Part shown: one piece after another, positions 5,971-10,671 of the stretch
How the letters are laid out: each line of letters starts with the position of its first letter
Position numbering within the stretch: the first letter of the stretch is position 1
Origin: Amarolinea aalborgensis
GTDB lineage: Bacteria > Chloroflexota > Anaerolineae > SSC4 > Amarolineaceae
Direction of reading: 5' to 3'
Length of the DNA stretch: 10,671 bases
NCBI RefSeq assembly: GCF_900491745.1
Contig: NZ_UETR01000065.1
Coordinates: forward strand, 1-10,671
Made by a program: the position numbers and the translations under genes
The notes under the pieces: generated by a model
Seen by the model: only the letters and a program-made list of their open reading frames with translations
Told to the model about the DNA's origin: nothing
Database searches by the model: none

Positions 5971-8507
5971 AACTTCGTCTGCACAACTTCATGTCCTATG
6001 CCGACACGCCGGCGCTGGATCTGCGCGGCATTCACCTGGCCTGCCTGGCCGGCGATAACGGTCACGGCAAATCGGCCCTGCTCGATGCCATCACCTGGGC
6101 GCTGTGGGGCAAGGCGCGTGCCCGCAACGATAACGACCTCATTCGCCAGGGCGAAGGCGAGATGGAAGTCGAAATCGAGTTCGAGCTGTATGAAAACCTC
6201 TACCGCGTCCTGCGCAAACGCAGCAGCAAAGGCGCGGGGCGGAGCCTGCTCGAACTGCAGGTGCGCGCGGCCGATGGCTTCCGTGCGCTGACAGAGACTT
6301 CCGTGCGCGCCACGGAGGCGCGCATCGTGCAGCTCCTGCGCATGGACTATGACACCTTCGTCAATTCGGCCTACTTGCAGCAGGGCAAGGCCGATGTCTT
6401 CACCACCATGCCGCCGGCCAGCCGCAAAGCCATCCTGGCGCAGATTCTGCGGCTGGACGAGTACGATGAATTCGAAACACGGGCCAAGGAGCTTCTCAAG
6501 GAAACCGAGCGCGAGGCAGATGCGGTGCAGGCGCAGTTGGGCGACATCGAGCGCGAGCTGGCGCGGCTGCCAGAGATCGAGGCCCTGGCGCAGGCCGCGC
6601 AGGCCCAGGTGGCGGACCTGGCGCTCAGGCTGCGCACGCTGGAGGCGATGCAGCGCGCGACCGAGGCGCAGCGCCAGGAGCGGGTCAGTGCACAGCGGGA
6701 GCTGGACGATTTGGCGCGGCGCATGGCCCAGATGAAGCAGGACATGGACGGCACGCAGCGCGATCTGAACGGCCGCCGCAGCCGCCTGCAGGCGTTCGAG
6801 CGCCTGCTGGCGCAGCCGGCCGAAATCGAACAAGGCTACGCGGCGCTGCTGGCTGCGCGCCAGGCAGAGGCCGATTGGCAGCAGCGGGCGTTGGAAGACG
6901 CCCGGCGACGCGCGGCCATCAGCGAGCTGGAGACGACGATTGCCCGCGCGCGCAGTGAAATCGAGTCGCGGCAGCGCGTCGCCCAGGCGCGGCTGGCAGA
7001 CCTGCAGACCCGTCGCGAACGCGCGGGCAGCGCGCAGCAGCAGCTTCAGCAGGCGCAGGCCGCGCTGGCGCGGCTGGATGGCATGCAGGCAGAACGCGCC
7101 GCGGCCGAGGCCGCGCAACGTGAAGCCGGCGAGGCGCGCGCGCGCCTGGAGCAGGTCAACAAGCAGCTCAAGCACGAGATGGAACTGATCATGGAGCGGC
7201 TGAATGACCTGGAAAAGGCCGAGGCCAACTGCCCGCTCTGTCGCCAGCCCCTGAGCAGCCACGATCACCAGCGCGTGCTGGCCGAGTTCCGGGCGCAGGG
7301 CGTCGCGCTGGGCGACCAGCATCGGGCCAACGTGAGCAGCGGTAAGGCCTTGCACGAACAGCAGCGCCAGCTTCAGGAGCAGATTGCGCAGGTGGACGCC
7401 GCGCTGCAGCAGCGGCCGGCCTGGGAACGGCAGAAGGCGCAGGCTGAGACAGCCGTGGCTGAAGCGGCCCAGGCCCAGTCTGAAGCCGCGCAGCAGGAGC
7501 AGACGCTGGCTCAACTCAACCTCCAGCTTGCCCAGGGCGACTACGCTGCGGCCAGCCAGGCTGAACTGACTCAACTGCGCGCGGGTAGGGCCGCGGCCGT
7601 TTACGACGCGGCCGGCCACGCCGCGGCCACGCAGCAGGTCACGGCGCTGGCGGGTTGGGAAGCGCGCTGGCGTGACCTGACCCGTGCGCAGGAGGAGTAC
7701 GCGGGCCTGGCAGCCCAGGTGAGCGAGTTGGAAGCGCGCCTGGCGCGCTGGCAGCTTGCCAACGCGGCCGACCAGGAACGCGCGGACGCCCTGCGCGAGG
7801 CTGTGGCCGAGCTGCCGGGTCTGCAGGCGCAGCTGCAGCAGCAGGGGCGTGAGATCAAGGCGCTGGAGAGCCAGTTGGAGCGCAGCCAGCAGAACCTGGG
7901 CGCGGCGCGCCAGCAGATCGAAACCTGTCAGCGGCAGGCCGTGCGCCAGGTGGAGCTGACCGAGCGCCGCCAGCAGCTGAACGAGGCGCGGGGCATCTAC
8001 GACGAGTTGAAGCTGGCCTTTGGCAAGAAGGGCGTACCCGCCATGATCATCGAAGCGGCCATTCCAGAGATCGAAGAGGAGGCCAATCGCCTGCTGGGGC
8101 GCATGACCGACCAGCGCATGAGTTTGCAGTTCCAATCGCAGCGCGACACCAAAAAAGGCGACACCATCGAGACCCTGGACATCATCATCAAGGATGAACT
8201 GGGCGTGCGGCCCTACGAGATGTACAGCGGCGGCGAAGCCTTCCGCACCAACCTGGCGATTCGCATTGCCTTGAGCAAGCTGCTGGCGCGCCGCGCCGGC
8301 GCGCGGCTGCAAACGCTCATCATTGACGAGGGCTTTGGCACCCAGGACACCGCGGGCCGCGAGCGCCTGGTGGAAGCCATCACCTCCATCCAACAGGACT
8401 TCGAGCGCATCCTGGTCGTCACGCACATCGAAGAGCTGAAAGACCAGTTCCCCGTACGCATCAACGTGGTCAAAGGGCCGGGGGGGTCCAGCTTTTCGAT
8501 TAGCTGA
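5958..8507 (+). CDS. sbcC: SbcC/Rad50-type SMC-like ATPase
   Basis: An 849-residue protein with the complete Rad50/SbcC layout. Walker A GDNGHGKS is at 32-39, and the Q-loop segment SAYLQQGKADVF is around 136-147. A long Gln/Ala/Glu/Arg-rich coiled coil follows to ~420, with the zinc-hook CPLC (C425, C428) and the return coil to ~685. The C-terminal ATPase half then has GKKGVPAMIIEAAIPEIEEE from 689, signature YSGGE (756-760), Walker B LIIDEGFG with D790 and E791, D-loop TQD, and the H-loop His at 823. In the known complex, two such subunits with SbcD/Mre11 nuclease process DNA ends and hairpins. The start at 5958 is chosen because MIPTKLRLHNFMSY matches the family N-terminus. It is shorter than E. 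coli SbcC (~1050) owing to shorter coils. No sbcD lies downstream here; the gene is followed by an RHS remnant, so a partner, if any, lies elsewhere. Confidence 0.93.
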   Translation: MIPTKLRLHNFMSYADTPALDLRGIHLACLAGDNGHGKSALLDAITWALWGKARARNDNDLIRQGEGEMEVEIEFELYENLYRVLRKRSSKGAGRSLLELQVRAADGFRALTETSVRATEARIVQLLRMDYDTFVNSAYLQQGKADVFTTMPPASRKAILAQILRLDEYDEFETRAKELLKETEREADAVQAQLGDIERELARLPEIEALAQAAQAQVADLALRLRTLEAMQRATEAQRQERVSAQRELDDLARRMAQMKQDMDGTQRDLNGRRSRLQAFERLLAQPAEIEQGYAALLAARQAEADWQQRALEDARRRAAISELETTIARARSEIESRQRVAQARLADLQTRRERAGSAQQQLQQAQAALARLDGMQAERAAAEAAQREAGEARARLEQVNKQLKHEMELIMERLNDLEKAEANCPLCRQPLSSHDHQRVLAEFRAQGVALGDQHRANVSSGKALHEQQRQLQEQIAQVDAALQQRPAWERQKAQAETAVAEAAQAQSEAAQQEQTLAQLNLQLAQGDYAAASQAELTQLRAGRAAAVYDAAGHAAATQQVTALAGWEARWRDLTRAQEEYAGLAAQVSELEARLARWQLANAADQERADALREAVAELPGLQAQLQQQGREIKALESQLERSQQNLGAARQQIETCQRQAVRQVELTERRQQLNEARGIYDELKLAFGKKGVPAMIIEAAIPEIEEEANRLLGRMTDQRMSLQFQSQRDTKKGDTIETLDIIIKDELGVRPYEMYSGGEAFRTNLAIRIALSKLLARRAGARLQTLIIDEGFGTQDTAGRERLVEAITSIQQDFERILVVTHIEELKDQFPVRINVVKGPGGSSFSIS

Positions 8508-8544
8508 TCTGGTCACGAATATACCAGACACGCATCTCTCGAAG

Positions 8545-9113
8545 TCAGGGCAGATTGTAGCGCGTCGCAGCATACGGGTAGGGGCGCAGTTCGGTCGCAC
8601 GATGGCTGCTGCTGTGTAGCGTCACCGCCGTGCTGCCCAGGCCTGCCCTGAGCGGCGACTGCAAGTCGCCTGCCGAAGGGTGATCGGTCGCCAGCCAGCA
8701 CACCGCGCCGTTGACCCGCAGCGCAATTCGCTGCCCGCCAGCCTGGTAGTACTTCGTGATCGTCGTGCTCGTGCCGTTGGTCGTCTGCTCGTAGATGGCC
8801 CCCGCGTACACTGTCGTGCTGCTGCCGATCACCGCCTTCACGCGGTTGCCGTCCGCGTCATAGGTATAGCTCGCCGTGACGCCGCCGGACATCGCGGTCA
8901 GCCGGTTCTCGGCGTCGTAGGTCAGCGACCTCTGGTTGCTGGCGTGATCCTGCACTGTCAGCAGCCGGCCGCGTCATAGGTGTAGCGCGTGCGGTGTTCG
9001 CTGCCCCAGGTGGGATTGGGCTGGCCGACCGGCCACGAACCGGTGCTTCCTGAAACGCTGCGCAGGTTGCCGAAAACATCGGACGCACAACGCACGAAGC
9101 GCCGATTGGCCGA
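8545..9113 (-). pseudogene. RHS/YD-repeat protein remnant
   Basis: Two frames on the minus strand together give RHS core sequence. From 9113 down to ~8970 the frame reads FVRCASDVFGNLRSV...RYTYDAAG, then hits TGA at 8960-8958. The second frame, from ~8967 to the stop at 8547, continues RLLTVQDHASNQRSLTYD, AENRLTAMSGG, YTYDADGNRVKAV, YYQAGGQRIALRVNG. The junction fits loss of one CCGG from a CCGGCCGG run, a -4 frameshift. DHLGST, normally near the end of the RHS core, is split by 13 extra residues (8641-8679). The reading frame ends soon after at ELRPYPYAATRYNLP, without the usual hyperconserved core end or a toxin tip. Upstream it is cut by a stop at 9116-9114. Intact relatives are large secreted or surface proteins; this piece is probably non-functional. 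Confidence 0.85.
8641..8679. repeat. 39-nt palindromic insertion inside the RHS DHLGST motif
   Basis: On the minus strand the codons for DH and LGST are separated by exactly 39 nt, translating to PSAGDLQSPLRAG. The insert contains a perfect 7-bp stem (GGCGACT / AGTCGCC, 3-nt loop) within CCCTTCGGCA...GCTCAGGGCAGG ends, counting one flanking C. The same ends appear at the core of the 498-597 palindrome. Its length is a multiple of three, so the insertion alone kept the frame open. Confidence 0.85.
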
Positions 9114-9198
9114 TCATGCACAACCGGATCGATCTGTCTGCTCAGAGAAGGCTCTGGACGCCATGTTGAACATCGGGGGTGAAATCAGTGGAGTTACC

Positions 9199-10008
9199 TC
9201 ATGGGTCTACCCCATACATCTCGTTCAACGTCCTGGGTGCATCGGCTGAGAACTGAAAGGATTGGGCGATGTCTTCCAGGACGGCCCGTAGGGCAGGGGC
9301 ATATTCGGTCCAAGTGGCGCTGCTGATCTGAATTACTACGTTGTCTCCTTGTTTTATGAAGATACTTTCCAGCATTGCGGCGCCGCTTTTGTCCGCAAGT
9401 GAGCTTCGGACCATCTCGTGCAGGCTGCCATTGGGCTCCACAAAGGTGGCCTCGGAAGTCGCAGACAATGTGTAGCCCGAAGGATTGCCGGGCAGTGTCA
9501 TTTGCAAGTATTCCTCAACCCAAGAGCGCAGGCTTCCTCCTTTTGCAAACTCAGACCCCATATATACAATGGCGACCCCAATGTTGCCACCCAGGTGATC
9601 CACTACAGGAGCACTCAATTGGAAATAGGGTAGATTGTATCGGTCGGGCCTTTCACGCACTGCAACGAACTTCCAATCGGCCGGATAGGCAAAGGACACG
9701 CCCACATAGGGAGACGTGTATCTGCGCCAGCCAGCGCGCTGGGGTTGACCAGTTGGGCCCACAGTAGCTGCGACTGCAATTGTGGCAAGGGCGGGACCGG
9801 CAACTGTAACGACTGGGGTGTCCGTTGGCAATGTTGTCACCGTCGGCGACGCGCTTGCGGATGGCGACAGCGTCGCCACCCGCGTCATAGGGGCGATAGC
9901 GGGCGTTGCGGGTCTGTTCTGGAGTATTTGGCAGGAGACCAGAACACTGGTCAGCGCCACACTGCATAACAGCACCCAACCGGCCTTGTCGGCATGCACT
10001 AATCTCAT
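9199..10008 (-). CDS. Predicted lipoprotein with PsbP-like domain
   Basis: A 269-residue exported protein. The N-terminus has R2 and K8, a hydrophobic stretch WVLLCSVALTSVL (11-23) and a lipobox-like LVSC with C26, so it is probably a lipid-anchored signal-peptidase II substrate. Residues 30-92 form a Pro/Thr/Ser/Ala-rich low-complexity linker. Residues ~94-256 form one domain starting YTSPYVGVSFAYPADW (97-112), a pattern typical of PsbP/DcrB-like (Mog1/PsbP fold) proteins; the function is unknown. The ATG at 10008 is preferred because AGGA lies eight bases upstream; the ATG at 10017 overlaps that ribosome site and the TTG at 10044 has no support. It starts 45 nt after the 10054-10671 gene on the same strand, so the two may be co-transcribed. 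No clear terminator is seen beyond its stop. It could also be a simple surface stalk protein. Confidence 0.8.
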   Translation of the reverse strand: MRLVHADKAGWVLLCSVALTSVLVSCQILQNRPATPAIAPMTRVATLSPSASASPTVTTLPTDTPVVTVAGPALATIAVAATVGPTGQPQRAGWRRYTSPYVGVSFAYPADWKFVAVRERPDRYNLPYFQLSAPVVDHLGGNIGVAIVYMGSEFAKGGSLRSWVEEYLQMTLPGNPSGYTLSATSEATFVEPNGSLHEMVRSSLADKSGAAMLESIFIKQGDNVVIQISSATWTEYAPALRAVLEDIAQSFQFSADAPRTLNEMYGVDP

Positions 10009-10053
10009 GGTTTCCATCCTTTTCTCTGTGAGCGAAGAAAGCAAGAAGTTCGG

Positions 10054-10671
10054 TCAGTATCCCCCACACCTGATGTTGCCTGTGGGATTATAACCCACCT
10101 GCCAGGTCAGAAGGACGCGGTCAATTCTCATGCCATCTTCGCGCATCCAGATGTTGATGACTCGCTCGCCTTCGCTGACGTCAAGGTAGGGACGCGCCCC
10201 GTTCATCTTGATGCTTTGCCATTGCCACGCGGCCGAGGCATAGCCTGTGATTTCGCGCGACGTGTCGTATGGGTAATCATCACGGCCCATATGCAGCGAA
10301 TCATCATTCACGGTTCCACCCAAGCCGCAAACCCAAATGTAGTATCGTCCCGTCTGCTTGAATGAAACGTTGGCATACCGCAATTCAGGTGAGAGCCAGT
10401 AATCCCAGGGATTGGCGTTCCAGCCTTGGCCGTTGTTTGGCATCCCTTTCATGAAGCATTCGGTCGTGCGTTGAGAAGTGAGGGAATCGCTCTGATAACA
10501 GAACCAGTAATGATCCGAGCGCGGTTGGTATCGTTCGGTGAATGCCACCGGTTCGATGATACGCAGGCTCTGGGCGCTGTTCAGCGGATAGATTGTGCCG
10601 CACGTAGCGCCTGAATTGGGATAGGTGGTCGTCGGCACGAAGCCCAACAGCGGCGAAGCATCCACGGCGTC
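10054..10671 (-). CDS. Secreted beta-sandwich (sugar-binding-like) protein, C-terminal fragment
   Basis: The frame is open to the window edge, so this is the last ~205 residues of a longer protein; the GTG at 10665 is not a supported start. Numbering from that GTG, a domain of about 110 residues spans roughly SPELRYANVSF to WMREDGMRIDRVLLT (92-190). The pattern 'aromatic-rich strands, GRYYIWVCGLGG, NDDSLHMG, then INIWMREDGMRIDRVLLT' is what I associate with galactose-binding-like or CBM-type beta-sandwich modules in large extracellular proteins. The sequence is rich in Trp, Tyr and Asn and has four Cys in the portion seen, in keeping with an exported protein. It is unusually AT-richer and more varied in codon use than the SbcC gene, by eye. 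The family assignment is tentative; it may be the tail of a hydrolase, adhesin or RHS-like protein whose main body lies outside. Confidence 0.65.
   Translation of the reverse strand, partial: DAVDASPLLGFVPTTTYPNSGATCGTIYPLNSAQSLRIIEPVAFTERYQPRSDHYWFCYQSDSLTSQRTTECFMKGMPNNGQGWNANPWDYWLSPELRYANVSFKQTGRYYIWVCGLGGTVNDDSLHMGRDDYPYDTSREITGYASAAWQWQSIKMNGARPYLDVSEGERVINIWMREDGMRIDRVLLTWQVGYNPTGNIRCGGY

Noticed and set aside
5910..8600. An 896-codon open frame antisense to the SbcC gene
   Set aside because: It mirrors the SbcC frame almost end to end, is Leu/Arg/Gln/His-rich without recognisable domains, and follows from GC-rich codon use on the other strand. SbcC has every expected motif.
9143..9156. 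CAGAG-AAGG-CTCTG hairpin downstream of the lipoprotein stop as a terminator
   Set aside because: Only a 5-bp stem with no T run on either side; too weak to call.

Overview
The window looks like ordinary chromosomal DNA from a GC-rich bacterium, most likely a member of the Chloroflexota (Anaerolineae-like). That placement is inference. It rests on the single-chain fused glycyl-tRNA synthetase, a 'quinate 5-dehydrogenase'-type protein of the kind I associate with that phylum, an RHS/YD-repeat remnant, and many short-period intergenic repeats. No phylogenetic marker such as rRNA is present.

Layout, left to right. (1) 1-261, plus strand: the 3' end of galT. (2) 262-627: no gene, but two hairpin-forming repeats, including a ~100-nt near-palindrome just beyond the ferritin stop. 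(3) 628-1119, minus strand: an iron-storage ferritin with a full ferroxidase centre. (4) 1120-1568: the divergent control region between ferritin and glyQS, with one candidate promoter in each direction and an inverted repeat made of CACAAAGAN nonamers. (5) 1569-4577, plus strand: glycyl-tRNA synthetase with alpha and beta subunits in one polypeptide. (6) 4579-4660: 7-bp tandem repeats in opposite orientations that can fold into a long stem between two convergent genes. (7) 4658-5557, minus strand: a conserved 299-residue protein of the 'quinate 5-dehydrogenase'-annotated family. (8) 5558-5957: no gene apart from a 5-codon ORF; it holds inverted nonamer arrays, hairpins, two opposing promoter candidates, and a 30-bp duplication that copies the start of the next gene. 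(9) 5958-8507, plus strand: an SbcC/Rad50-type ATPase with Walker A, zinc hook, ABC signature and Walker B. (10) 8545-9113, minus strand: a decayed RHS/YD-repeat fragment with a frameshift and a palindromic repeat inserted into its conserved DHLGST motif. (11) 9199-10008, minus strand: a predicted lipoprotein with a PsbP-like domain. (12) 10054-10671, minus strand: the C-terminal part of a probable extracellular beta-sandwich (sugar-binding-like) protein, running off the window.

The left two thirds hold unrelated housekeeping and stress genes (sugar metabolism, iron storage, translation, DNA repair), each apparently with its own promoter. The right end is accessory: a surface-protein remnant followed by two exported or secreted proteins. 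I see no CRISPR array, tRNA, rRNA, intact mobile element or recognisable defence cassette, and no clear new multi-gene system. The unusual content is in the repeats: palindromes sharing CCCTTCG...GCTCAGGGCA ends (one inside a coding sequence), nonamer and heptamer arrays in inverted pairs, and a duplicated start region that creates a MIPTM-stop mini-ORF in front of the SbcC gene.
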